Origin: Leifsonia xyli subsp. xyli str. CTCB07 | Lineage (GTDB): Bacteria > Actinomycetota > Actinomycetes > Actinomycetales > Microbacteriaceae | Assembly: GCF_000007665.1 (NCBI RefSeq) | Contig: NC_006087.1 | Coordinates: 1,798,001 to 1,862,000 of the forward strand | Direction of reading: 5' to 3' | Length of the DNA: 64,000 nucleotides | Part shown: piece after piece, positions 46,854-54,496 of the stretch | Layout of the letters: each line of letters begins with the position of its first letter | Numbering within the stretch: the stretch's first letter is position 1 | Notes under the pieces: model-generated | Seen by the model: the letters and a program-made list of their open reading frames with translations, nothing else | The model's database searches: none | Told to the model about the DNA's origin: nothing | Program-made: the position numbers and the translations under genes

Positions 46854-47102
46854 ATTCTCTCCTCTGTGCGTGCCGCTCGGACGAGCGGCGAAGTCGTGCG
46901 ACACAGCCTCGGCTCCCCGGGGGCAGGTCCGGGCATCTCGTCGCTCGACCACTATATAGCGGGGGGCCGACATTTCTACGCCCCCACATCTAGTGGGCGT
47001 GTCGTCCACAGATGTGAACAAGTTATGCACATTTCCACACCCGGCGTGCCGCCGATTCCGCCCTCCGGATCGGGGGGGCGCGACCGATACAGTGGAGAGA
47101 TC
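46854..47102. promoter_or_regulatory. nrd promoter region with NrdR-box-like and DnaA-box-like sites, divergent from an MFS gene
   Basis: Two palindromic sites resemble NrdR boxes: CACTATATAG within 46949-46962 and CCCACATCTAGTGGG at 46983-46997, centres about 34-35 bp apart (canonical spacing is about 31, so slightly off). The first overlaps a possible -10 for nrdA on the minus strand. At 47023-47031 TTATGCACA differs from the DnaA box TTATCCACA at one base. Both regulators control nrd operons in other bacteria. The plus-strand MFS gene starts at 47103. Confidence 0.45.
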
Positions 47103-48314
47103 GTGAGCACCTATTCGAACCTGTTGAGAACACCCGGGGTGGGGCGCATCATCGCCGCGCAGCTGACCGCCCGGTTCCCTTTCGGCATGCTCTCGCTGGC
47201 GTTCCTGCTGCACATCGAGCACATCCACCGCAGCTACGGCGCAGCCGGTCTCGTGCTCGGCGCAATGAGCGTCGGACAGGCGATCGCCGGCCCGATGACC
47301 AGCCGACTGATGGGCGTGCTCGGGATGCGGGCCGTCCTCTGGACGACGCTGCTCCTGTGCGCGGCGGCCGTCGCCGGGATCGGCCTCCTGCGGATGCCGA
47401 TCCCGCTCACGATGGCCGTCGCGTTCTTCGCCGGGCTCAGCATGCCGCCCATCCAGCCCGCGGTCCGCACGATCTACCCGAAGATGGTGAACTCGCGGCA
47501 GCTGACGCCGCTGTTCTCGCTGGATGCGTCCGCGCAGGAGATCATCTGGATCGCAGGGCCCGTCGCGATCACCTTCGTCTCCACGCAGATCGGCACGGTC
47601 GAGGGCATCCTGATGTCCGTGGCGATCATGCTGCTCGGCGGGTTCTGGTTCATCTCCTCCCCCGAGGTCGGGCGGGTGCGCATCCCGCGCAGCAAGCGAC
47701 GCTTCGGGGTCGTGCTCGCGCGTCCGCCGGTGCTGCTGGCGACGGTCGTCGGGTTCCTGCTGATCGGTTCTTGTGCGGCGGTCGAAGCCGGTGTGGTGGC
47801 GACCTTCGGCGAGGGGTCGCCGTTCGCGGGGATCGTGCTGGCCATCTGGTCGCTCGGCTCACTGGTGGGCGGCCTCGCGTTCGGGCACGTCCCGATCGGA
47901 CCCTGGGCGACAGCACGGCGGATGCTGATCGTGTTCGTCGGCGTGCTGCTCTCCACCTTCATGCTGTGGTCGTGGTGGGGCCTCTCGCTCACGCTCATCA
48001 TCGCCGGACTCGGCATCGCGCCCGCACTGGCGGTGCTGTTCGCGATCGTGTCGGCGAGCGTGAAGTTCTCCGACACCGCGGAGGCCTACGGCTGGGTCGG
48101 CACCGGACAGCTCATCGGAGCCGCGCTCGGCTCGGCGCTTGCGGGCTTCCTCATCGACAGCAGCGGCCCCGTCGGCGCGTTCTGGATCGCGGGTGCGTTC
48201 GCGTTCGCCGGTTTCGTCGTTCCGGCGCTCGCGCACCGCGTCCACCCGGACCTGCGCGGACGCGACGCCTCCCCCCTCCCGGACACCGAGCCGGTGCCGG
48301 TGCAGCCGTCCTAG
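47103..48314 (+). CDS. Major facilitator superfamily transporter
   Basis: 403 residues from the GTG at 47103 (GGAGAG upstream) with twelve hydrophobic segments, for example LLRTPGVGRIIAAQLTARFP, MRAVLWTTLLLCAAAVAGIG, PVLLATVVGFLLIGSCAAVE and MLIVFVGVLLSTFMLWSWWG. Closest in style to Bcr/sugar-efflux-like exporters that start right at a short cytoplasmic tail. Substrate not predictable. Hydrophilic C-terminal tail ends PDTEPVPVQPS. Divergent from nrdA. Intact, TAG stop. Confidence 0.88.
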   Translation: MSTYSNLLRTPGVGRIIAAQLTARFPFGMLSLAFLLHIEHIHRSYGAAGLVLGAMSVGQAIAGPMTSRLMGVLGMRAVLWTTLLLCAAAVAGIGLLRMPIPLTMAVAFFAGLSMPPIQPAVRTIYPKMVNSRQLTPLFSLDASAQEIIWIAGPVAITFVSTQIGTVEGILMSVAIMLLGGFWFISSPEVGRVRIPRSKRRFGVVLARPPVLLATVVGFLLIGSCAAVEAGVVATFGEGSPFAGIVLAIWSLGSLVGGLAFGHVPIGPWATARRMLIVFVGVLLSTFMLWSWWGLSLTLIIAGLGIAPALAVLFAIVSASVKFSDTAEAYGWVGTGQLIGAALGSALAGFLIDSSGPVGAFWIAGAFAFAGFVVPALAHRVHPDLRGRDASPLPDTEPVPVQPS

Positions 48315-48780
48315 CCGACGGAACCCGTCCGGTTCGCGGTCGGCGGCGCTGAGCGCTCGTCTCCGTGGTGCTCCGGTGAGCTCGTTGTGTCTGGGTAGCG
48401 ATGCGGAAGGTGACGCCGGTGAGAGGCCGTCCGCTGCGATCTTCGACGGCCGGGTCGTCCTTGTCAAGGCGCCGAACACGGATTCAGCATCTGAGCTTCG
48501 AGAGCGTGGTCTTCCTCGTCGAACGTGGTGCGTCGCGGGCGCGCCGGAGCGCTTTGGCGGATTCTTGCAGCGGTGCCCGCCTTCGGATCATGCTTTTGGT
48601 GATTTTCTGCGCAGAAGGAACTGACTCACCCTGTCGCCGTTCTGCTTTGTTTAGAGTGACGAAGAGAGTCCGAGCGACCTCTTTCTCGCGTCAGTTCTTC
48701 TGAGTCAGTGCTCCTGAGCCACAGCCCGCTCGGGGTTCTGTCGCATCGTCTCTTGCTGTCGACTCTGAGAGGACCAGTCC
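48315..48780. other. Non-coding stretch before the secreted protease
   Basis: 466 bp in which I see no credible gene. Short frames exist on both strands but are not protein-like. A 9-bp perfect inverted repeat, ACTGACTCA at 48620-48628 and TGAGTCAGT at 48701-48709, lies in the leader of the protease gene, which is less GC-rich (48640-48700) than the rest and probably holds its promoter. The first part (48330-48600) may be eroded coding DNA. Confidence 0.4.
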
Positions 48781-49821
48781 ATGAAGATTCCCGATCGAAC
48801 ACTGCGAACCGGCGCAACGGTTTTCGTCTTGTTAAGCGGTCTTGTGGCGGGGGTGGGTGCGCCGAGTCCGGCCCGAGCTTCGGCCGCTGACACGTCTTCG
48901 CCTGGCGAGGTGATTCATTCCGCTCCTGGTCCTCGTCCTCCGCGAAACGCGTCCGCGAATGGCGACGTCATCGACCCGCTCGGTCATTGGACTCCCGAGA
49001 GGATGCGCTCGGCCACTCCCCTCGAGGACAGCCTCGCCGAGCGCGGCGCGAGCCCCCGCAGCCACACCGCCACGACCGAACCGGCGAACAGCGAACCGCG
49101 GATCGTGGTGAATCCTGTAGAGCCGACCGAGAGCGCCGCGACGAACGAACCGCCCCGGGCGATGGCCAGCGTGGGAAAACTGTTCTTCGATGGTCCTGAC
49201 ACCCACGGACATGTGTGCAGCGGCGCCATCGTCGCCAGTCGCAGCGGCAACCTGGTCCACACCGCAGGACACTGCGTTTATGATCCTAAGAAGCCATGGA
49301 TGAAGGGATGGATGAAGAATTTCTTCTTCGTCCCCAGCTACGCAGACGGAACGGGTCCGCTCGGAGGATGGAACGGCAATTTGGCATACGCGTTAACGCC
49401 TTGGATGAAAAGTGGAGACTTTTCGCACGACCAGGCTTTCATCTCCTTCTACCCCCACAGCGAGGGTGAATCTATGCAGCAGTACTTCGGCGGGAACGGC
49501 CTCACGTTCAATGAGAGCACCAGCCGCGATGGGGTGACCATCTACGGTTACCCGGCCGCAGCCCCCTATCAGGGCAACATCCAGCACTACTGCTCGGGAA
49601 AAACCAGCTGGCATCGGCCTGCGTCAGACACCACGATGGGCTGTCCGATGACCCACGGCTCCGACGGTGGCCCCTGGTACTCATCTCTTACCGATGACCA
49701 CGTCGGCATGATCTACGCTGTCACGTCTCGGAGAGGGAAGGATAGTTCCGGGAACCCATACCTCATCGCCACGCCCAACACGTACAAGGTCCGCGACCTC
49801 TACAACTCCGCCAACACCTGA
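48781..49821 (+). CDS. Secreted trypsin-like serine protease (S1/V8-type)
   Basis: 346 residues. Signal peptide RTGATVFVLLSGLVAGVGA with likely cleavage after ARASA, a proline-rich propeptide (to about residue 125), then the protease domain: MASVGKLFFDGPDTHGHVC, catalytic His in NLVHTAGHCVYDP, Asp in FSHDQAFISFYPH and Ser in THGSDGGPWYSSL. Similar to glutamyl-endopeptidase-like proteases and the secreted Chp/Pat-type proteases of plant-pathogenic Clavibacter (comparison from memory). Intact, unlike the secreted subtilase, so it may be under selection and act in the host apoplast, which is inference. GAGAGGA precedes the ATG. Confidence 0.88.
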   Translation: MKIPDRTLRTGATVFVLLSGLVAGVGAPSPARASAADTSSPGEVIHSAPGPRPPRNASANGDVIDPLGHWTPERMRSATPLEDSLAERGASPRSHTATTEPANSEPRIVVNPVEPTESAATNEPPRAMASVGKLFFDGPDTHGHVCSGAIVASRSGNLVHTAGHCVYDPKKPWMKGWMKNFFFVPSYADGTGPLGGWNGNLAYALTPWMKSGDFSHDQAFISFYPHSEGESMQQYFGGNGLTFNESTSRDGVTIYGYPAAAPYQGNIQHYCSGKTSWHRPASDTTMGCPMTHGSDGGPWYSSLTDDHVGMIYAVTSRRGKDSSGNPYLIATPNTYKVRDLYNSANT

Positions 49822-50294
49822 CACGAGAGCCCGACAAAGCGGGAGTTCCTCAGACATCCGCTCGAAGACCGGGAGGTTCCCGTGTCTCACGGTGCGCGGC
49901 GGCGACGGCCGCGCTGGACATCGCCGTATGGCGACGTCGGACAGTGATTTGCCAGGCGCGATCGACTCTGGCCCTGACACGATCCACCGTTTCAGCTGTC
50001 CTAGCCAAGACCCAGCGGCCACACCAGAATCGTCGTCAACCTCTGGGACCGCTGGGGCATCCTGTCCTATGAGAAACAGACCGTCGGAACCATCGATACC
50101 AGGAACGACAGCGAAGGCGAGCACACGGTGACGGTCTTCGGTTCGGGTGGCCGCTCCGCTCCTTGTGGTGGTTTCCTGCGCACATGGCGGGGCCGCCGCC
50201 ACCGCCTGTTCGGCAGCCCGGGCTCGCCATGCGCGACCCACTCGCCGCCGCAGACCAGGACTCAAAACGGACTCATTCCCTTAAGCTGAGGAAC
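49822..50294. other. Intergenic region with a possible secreted-protein remnant
   Basis: 473 bp. A weak hairpin AGCCCG/CGGGAG at about 49832-49850 may terminate the protease transcript. On the plus strand, about 50022-50175, one frame reads TRIVVNLWDRWGILSYEKQT then DTRNDSEGEHTVTVFGSGGR, convincing beta-strand protein without start or stop of its own. It is likely the debris of another gene. The last 50 bases lead into the acyl-CoA dehydrogenase. Confidence 0.35.
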
Positions 50295-51452
50295 GTGACC
50301 GAGCAGGACATCCTGACCACGGAGCGTCTCGAACGCTTCCGCGGCCGCGCCGCCGAGTACGACGCCGAGAACCGCTTCTTCGCGGAGGACCTCGCCGAGC
50401 TGGCGGAGGCGGGCTACCTGACAGCGCTCGTGCCGGCCGAGTTCGGTGGCCTGGGGCTGAGCCTCGAGCAAACCGCACGGCTCCAGGTCCGGCTAGCCGG
50501 GGCCGCGCCCGCCACCGCGCTCGCGGTGAACATGCACCTCGTCTGGACCGGCATCCCCAAGACGCTGCGCGACCGCGACGACGACTCGCTGGAGTTCGTG
50601 CTCCGGGAGGCCGGCGCCGGCGAGGTGTTCGCCTTCGGCCTGAGCGAAGCGGGCAACGACCTCGTGCTGTTCGGCTCGACCACGGAGGCCCGGCCCGAGC
50701 CGGACGGCGGCTACCGCTTCTTCGGCGCTAAGATCTTCACCTCCCTCTCCCCCGCCTGGACCCGGCTCGGCACAATGGGCCTCGACACGGCGAGCGCAGA
50801 CGGCCCCAAGATCGTCTACGGCTTCATCGAGCGCACGGGCGGCGGCTTCGAGATCCGCGAGGACTGGGACACGCTCGGGATGCGCGCGACGCAGAGCAAC
50901 ACCACCGTGCTCGACGGCGCCCCCGCCCGCGCTGACCGCATAGTGCGCCGTCTCGACCCCGGCCCGAACCTCGACCCGCTGGTCTTCGCGATCTTCGCGA
51001 ACTTCGAGATCCTGCTCGCTGCCGTCTACACCGGTATCGGGGCGCGGGCCCTGGAACTCGGGGTCGCGGCGGCCAAGCGCCGGACAAGCCTCAAGAACAA
51101 CGGCCGCAGCTACGCGAACGACCCGGACATCCGGTGGCGCGTCGCCGAAGCGGCGATCGACCAGGACGCGCTGCTGCCCCAGCTGGATGCGATCGCCCGG
51201 GATGTCGACGCGCTCGCGGACCACGGACCGCAGTGGTTCCCCCAGCTCGTCAGGATGAAGGTCCGCGCCACCGAGACCGCCCGCCGGGTGGTCGACCAGG
51301 CGATCCGCGTCTCCGGCGGGTCCGTCTTCTTCGCGGGGAACGAACTCGGCCGGCTGTACCGCGACGTGCTCGCCGGCATCTTCCACCCATCCGATGCCGA
51401 GTCCGCACACACCACCGTCGCGAACGCCTGGCTCGGTCCGATCGAGGAGTGA
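50295..51452 (+). CDS. Acyl-CoA dehydrogenase family flavoprotein
   Basis: 385 residues from the GTG at 50295. N-terminal helical domain AEYDAENRFFAEDLAELAEA, LVPAEFGGLGLSLEQTARLQ, central FAFGLSEAGNDLVLFGSTTE, YRFFGAKIFTSLSPAWTRLG and the C-terminal bundle with RVVDQAIRVSGGSVFFAGNE and LYRDVLAGIFHPSDAESAHT. Ends with WLGPIEE. The usual catalytic Glu position is not obvious; such group members also include FMN-dependent monooxygenases (DszC-like) of sulfur and hydroxylamine metabolism, so the substrate is open. Overlaps or abuts the following peptidase gene. Confidence 0.85.
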   Translation: MTEQDILTTERLERFRGRAAEYDAENRFFAEDLAELAEAGYLTALVPAEFGGLGLSLEQTARLQVRLAGAAPATALAVNMHLVWTGIPKTLRDRDDDSLEFVLREAGAGEVFAFGLSEAGNDLVLFGSTTEARPEPDGGYRFFGAKIFTSLSPAWTRLGTMGLDTASADGPKIVYGFIERTGGGFEIREDWDTLGMRATQSNTTVLDGAPARADRIVRRLDPGPNLDPLVFAIFANFEILLAAVYTGIGARALELGVAAAKRRTSLKNNGRSYANDPDIRWRVAEAAIDQDALLPQLDAIARDVDALADHGPQWFPQLVRMKVRATETARRVVDQAIRVSGGSVFFAGNELGRLYRDVLAGIFHPSDAESAHTTVANAWLGPIEE

Positions 51453-51457
51453 CCCGC

Positions 51458-52576
51458 ATGCGCCCCATCACCGCCGAGCACTACACAGCACGCCTCCGCC
51501 GGGGCGCCGCCCAGGCCCGCGAGGCGGGTTTCGACGGTCTGCTGGTCTCACCCGGCCCCGACCTGGCGTACTTCGCCGGCTACCTGCCCGTGGCGACCAC
51601 CGAACGGATCACGCTGCTCGTCATCCCGGCGGCGGACGAGATCGAGCCGACGATGCTGGTGCCGATCCTCGAGCGCACCAGCGCGGCGGACACGATCGCC
51701 GCCGGCTCCTTCCGGCTTCTGGACTGGCGCGATGGCGACGACGAATACGCGCCGGCGGCCGAGTTGCTCCGTCCCGGCGGCCGCTACGCCGTCTCCGACG
51801 CCACCTGGGCGATGCACCTGCTCGCGCTGCAGGCCAAGCTGCCCGCCGTCCGGTTCGAAGCGTTCTCGACGGCGCTGCCGATGCTTCGCGCGGTGAAGGG
51901 GATGGACGAGATCGACCGGCTCGCCGCCGCGGGCGCGGCGGCGGACGCGACTTTCGAGGACATCCTGGGCGTCCGCTTCGCCGGACGCACCGAGAACGAG
52001 GTCGCCGCCGACCTCGCCCGGCTCCTGCGCGCGCACGGACACTCGCAGGTGGACTTCACCATCGTCGGCTCCGGTCCGAACGGTGCGAACCCGCACCACG
52101 AGACCGGTGAGCGCACGATCCTGGAGGGCGACATGGTCGTGCTCGATTTCGGCGGCATCATGGACGGCTACGGCTCCGACACGACCAGGACCGTGCATGT
52201 CGGCGAGCCGACCGACGAGGAGCACGAGGTCTTCGAGGTCGTCAAACGCGCCCAGCAGACCGCCTTCGACACGGTCACCGCCGGCGTGCCGTGCCAGAAG
52301 ATCGACCGCGCCGCGCGGGCGGTGATCCGGGAGGCCGGCTACGGCGACCACTTCATCCACCGGGTGGGCCACGGCATCGGGACGACGACGCACGAGCCGC
52401 CGTACCTGGTCGAGGGCGAGGAGCGGCCCATCGAGGCGGGGATGTGCTTCTCGATCGAGCCCGGCGTCTACCTGCCCGGCCGGTTCGGCATCCGCATCGA
52501 GGACATCGTGGTCGCCGATGTGGACGGCGCGCACCGGCTGAACAACACCAGCCGCGAGCTGCACATCGTCCAGTGA
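51458..52576 (+). CDS. M24 family Xaa-Pro aminopeptidase
   Basis: 372 residues from the ATG at 51458, chosen because GAGGAG lies 8 nt upstream; a GTG at 51449 overlapping the previous stop is possible. N-terminal creatinase-like domain FDGLLVSPGPDLAYFAGYLP; C-terminal pita-bread domain with the metal ligands: VVLDFGGIMDGYGSDTTR (two Asp), HRVGHGIGTTTHEPPYL (His), MCFSIEPGVYLPGRFGIRIE (two Glu). It removes N-terminal residues before proline. Co-transcribed with the acyl-CoA dehydrogenase. Intact. Confidence 0.93.
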   Translation: MRPITAEHYTARLRRGAAQAREAGFDGLLVSPGPDLAYFAGYLPVATTERITLLVIPAADEIEPTMLVPILERTSAADTIAAGSFRLLDWRDGDDEYAPAAELLRPGGRYAVSDATWAMHLLALQAKLPAVRFEAFSTALPMLRAVKGMDEIDRLAAAGAAADATFEDILGVRFAGRTENEVAADLARLLRAHGHSQVDFTIVGSGPNGANPHHETGERTILEGDMVVLDFGGIMDGYGSDTTRTVHVGEPTDEEHEVFEVVKRAQQTAFDTVTAGVPCQKIDRAARAVIREAGYGDHFIHRVGHGIGTTTHEPPYLVEGEERPIEAGMCFSIEPGVYLPGRFGIRIEDIVVADVDGAHRLNNTSRELHIVQ

Positions 52577-52589
52577 CATCCGGCCCCTC

Positions 52590-52900
52590 GTGCGCGACGC
52601 GGAGCGCCGGAGGGCGCTGAGCCGGATGAAGGCGTTCGGGGACGCCGCCGGTCGCGTCTGCGCCGACCCCGGCCTCCGCGTCTCCCCGAACGCCCACCTG
52701 AGCGATGCCGCCCTGCGCCTCGTCACGATCTACCGCCGCGATCTCGCTAACGTCATCGCCGAGACCGTCCGCGGCCGAGACGACAGACAAGATCGAGACC
52801 CAAGTGGGCCGCGATCTCCCGTTCATCGAGATCAACGGGACGGTGGCCGGGACTCTCGCGGGTCTCGCTATCTTCGCCGTGGCGACAGCGATCTCCGCCC
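52590..52900 (+). pseudogene. Remnant of a DUF445 membrane protein (C-terminal end)
   Basis: Immediately after the peptidase gene, one frame reads NAHLSDAALRLVTIYRRDLA, then ANVIAETVRG. After a shift at about 52775-52785, the next frame reads DKIETQVGRDLPFIEINGTV followed by AGTLAGLAIFAVATAISAL. This is the characteristic end of DUF445 proteins, where helical repeats precede GRDLQFIRINGT and a final membrane helix. The N-terminal 300 residues are absent. It overlaps the 3' end of the convergent DUF3054 gene. Confidence 0.75.
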
Positions 52901-53302
52901 TCGCATGGCGCTCAGGCGCGCCCGGTGCCGCACCAGCGGCAGCGCGATCAGCCGCCAGCCCACCAGCAAGACTCCGAGCGCCACGAACGCCACCGCGATG
53001 AAACTGGGCTGCACACCCTGGCCCGCGGAGGTGCGGATCAGCATCCCGAGCGCGACGGTCATGAGCCAGACCGGGATGCCGGGCCAGACGATCGCGAACG
53101 GGCGGCGCCAGGCCCCGGTGACCAGCCAGCCCGCGAGGAGACCGACCAGGAAGGGCCAGGAAGTCGTCAGGATGCCACCGAGACCGGAGGCCTCCCCGTG
53201 GCTGCGGCGACCGACGAGAACGAAGACGAACACGAGGACGGCGTCGAGGAGGAACGCCAGAAGCGCTGCCCGCCAGCGGGCCCCGGTCCGCCCAGAATTC
53301 AC
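52868..53302 (-). CDS. DUF3054 family membrane protein
   Basis: 144 residues from a GTG at 53302. Four membrane helices: AALLAFLLDAVLVFVFVLVG, ILTTSWPFLVGLLAGWLVTG, PGIPVWLMTVALGMLIRTSA and SFIAVAFVALGVLLVGWRLI, with GRRSHG in the first loop and the motif WPGIPVWLMT typical of DUF3054. Function unknown. The Arg-rich C-terminus (about the last 20 residues) overlaps the DUF445 remnant and may have been altered by the rearrangement. Confidence 0.85.
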   Translation of the reverse strand: MNSGRTGARWRAALLAFLLDAVLVFVFVLVGRRSHGEASGLGGILTTSWPFLVGLLAGWLVTGAWRRPFAIVWPGIPVWLMTVALGMLIRTSAGQGVQPSFIAVAFVALGVLLVGWRLIALPLVRHRARLSAMRGRRSLSPRRR

Positions 53303-53447
53303 GGGACGATGCTACGCGGAACCGCCGTGCGTTCGCTGGGTGTCCCCTCCGCCGAGCCCGCTGGAGTCCCCCGTGCCGGATTCTGACATCCTCCCGCAGC
53401 CCGCACCGCACCGCCGTGACTCCCGCGGTGGTCCCGGGATCGGCGGG

Positions 53448-53482
53448 CGTCTCTTCCCCCCGACATCATGGGGGAAGAGACG
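53448..53482. terminator. Perfect 13-bp hairpin next to tRNA-Arg
   Basis: CGTCTCTTCCCCC (53448-53460) and GGGGGAAGAGACG (53470-53482) pair perfectly around a 9-base loop, 14 bp beyond the 3' end of tRNA-Arg. Most likely the tRNA transcript's terminator, although no T-run follows. Confidence 0.65.
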
Positions 53483-53495
53483 TGCTTCACATCGG

Positions 53496-53567
53496 TGCCC
53501 CTGGAGGGATTCGAACCCCCGACCTGGTGCTTAGGACGCACTCGCTCTTCCACTGAGCTACAGAGGC
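53496..53567 (-). tRNA. tRNA-Arg (anticodon CCU)
   Basis: Minus-strand 72-nt cloverleaf: acceptor GCCTCTG/CAGGGGC (one G-U), D-arm GCTC/GAGC, anticodon loop GTCCTAA with anticodon CCT, T-arm GGGGG-TTCGAAT-CCCTC, discriminator A. CCA is not fully encoded (ACC then G). Two oddities: the anticodon stem AGTGC/GCACC has an A-C mismatch at its base, and position 32 is G instead of a pyrimidine. Confidence 0.93.
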
Positions 53568-53621
53568 GCACGGGAGGAGTCTACCGGGCAGAGCCGGGAA
53601 CCGCCGATCGCAGCCCTGTCC

Positions 53622-54119
53622 TCACGCGGCGGGAGCGAGGTAGCCCTGCCACTCTGCGAGGGCGCCCTCGGTCCCGCGCACGACCCAGGAGGCATCGTGG
53701 GGGGCATAGGGGGTGAAGGAGAGCGTCCAGCCCATCTCCCCGGGGGTTTTGTCGCTCTTGACGTTGTTGCAGCGCAGGCAGCAGGCGACGAGGTTCTCCC
53801 AGGAGTCGCGGCCTCCGCGGGAGCGGGGCAGGACATGGTCGATGGTCGTGGCGGACTTGCCGCAGTAGGCGCAGCGGTGCATATCGCGCCGGAGGACACC
53901 ACGGCGGCTCACCGGGACGGCTCGGCCGTGGGGAATGCGGACATAGCGGGTGAGGAGGATGACGGAGGGGCGGTCCCAGCTGCCGGCGATGCTCCAAACA
54001 GGGTGGTCTCGGTCGCTTTCGAGGACGGTCGCCTTGTGGTTCATCACCAGGACGATGGCGCGCTTGAAGGAGACGACCGCAAGAGGTTCGTAGCCGGCGT
54101 TGAGGACCAGAGTCTTCAT
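53622..54119 (-). CDS. HNH endonuclease family protein
   Basis: 165 residues from the ATG at 54119 (MKTLVLNAGYEPLAVVSFKR). The HNH motif is complete: CAYCGKSATTIDHVLPRSRG (CxxC, DH), NLVACCLRCNNVKSDKTP (second CxxC, N and K). This stand-alone actinobacterial family (with the LVLNAGYEPL opening) is found as a single chromosomal copy; its role is unknown, perhaps DNA repair. Intact. A strong terminator-like hairpin lies 50-85 bp upstream of the start. Confidence 0.9.
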   Translation of the reverse strand: MKTLVLNAGYEPLAVVSFKRAIVLVMNHKATVLESDRDHPVWSIAGSWDRPSVILLTRYVRIPHGRAVPVSRRGVLRRDMHRCAYCGKSATTIDHVLPRSRGGRDSWENLVACCLRCNNVKSDKTPGEMGWTLSFTPYAPHDASWVVRGTEGALAEWQGYLAPAA

Positions 54120-54496
54120 CTGCGACCTTTCGGATGGACGGGGTGGGCGCTGCGGGACGCCGGGCAAACGAAAAGGGCACTGTCCTCGCGGACAGCGCCC
54201 TTTTCGACGGCGGCAGAGTGGTGGCACACCACCGGACAGCGGTGGCAGGCTTCAACATGGTGGCGACAGGCCAGAAAGTCGCGGTGGCGCGGTGGCAGCG
54301 TGCGCACGACGCCCGGCAGGAGGCCGCGCTCGGGCCCCGCGGTCGCCTCCAGCGACCCGAGCGAGGATCGTGCGGCCATCGGGTCTCTCCGATCTGCGCG
54401 GCTGCTCAGCACAGCGTTCAGAGTAACGCATGAACGACGCACCTGCTCTTCGAGGCACGCCGTTCCGGAGCGGGTGTCCGCAGAGTTCACCGGGGT
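54120..54496 (-). terminator. Intergenic region with strong rho-independent terminator at 54170-54205
   Basis: 377 bp between the NlpC/P60 gene and the HNH gene on the minus strand. GAAAAGGGC-A-CTGTCC-TCGC-GGACAG-C-GCCCTTTTC forms a 15-bp-paired hairpin with one mismatch; on the minus strand it is followed by TTTTCGTTT, a typical terminator. It lies about 290 nt after the NlpC/P60 stop, an unusually long 3' region that could hold a small RNA. I see no protein-like frame in 54206-54496. Confidence 0.7.

Noticed and set aside
48401..48703. 100-codon frame before the protease, considered as a transposase remnant
   Set aside because: No DDE or helix-turn-helix pattern, no terminal repeats; composition like non-coding DNA.
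53299..53571. 90-codon minus-strand frame across tRNA-Arg
   Set aside because: Translation of the tRNA and its hairpin; the tRNA fold is clear.
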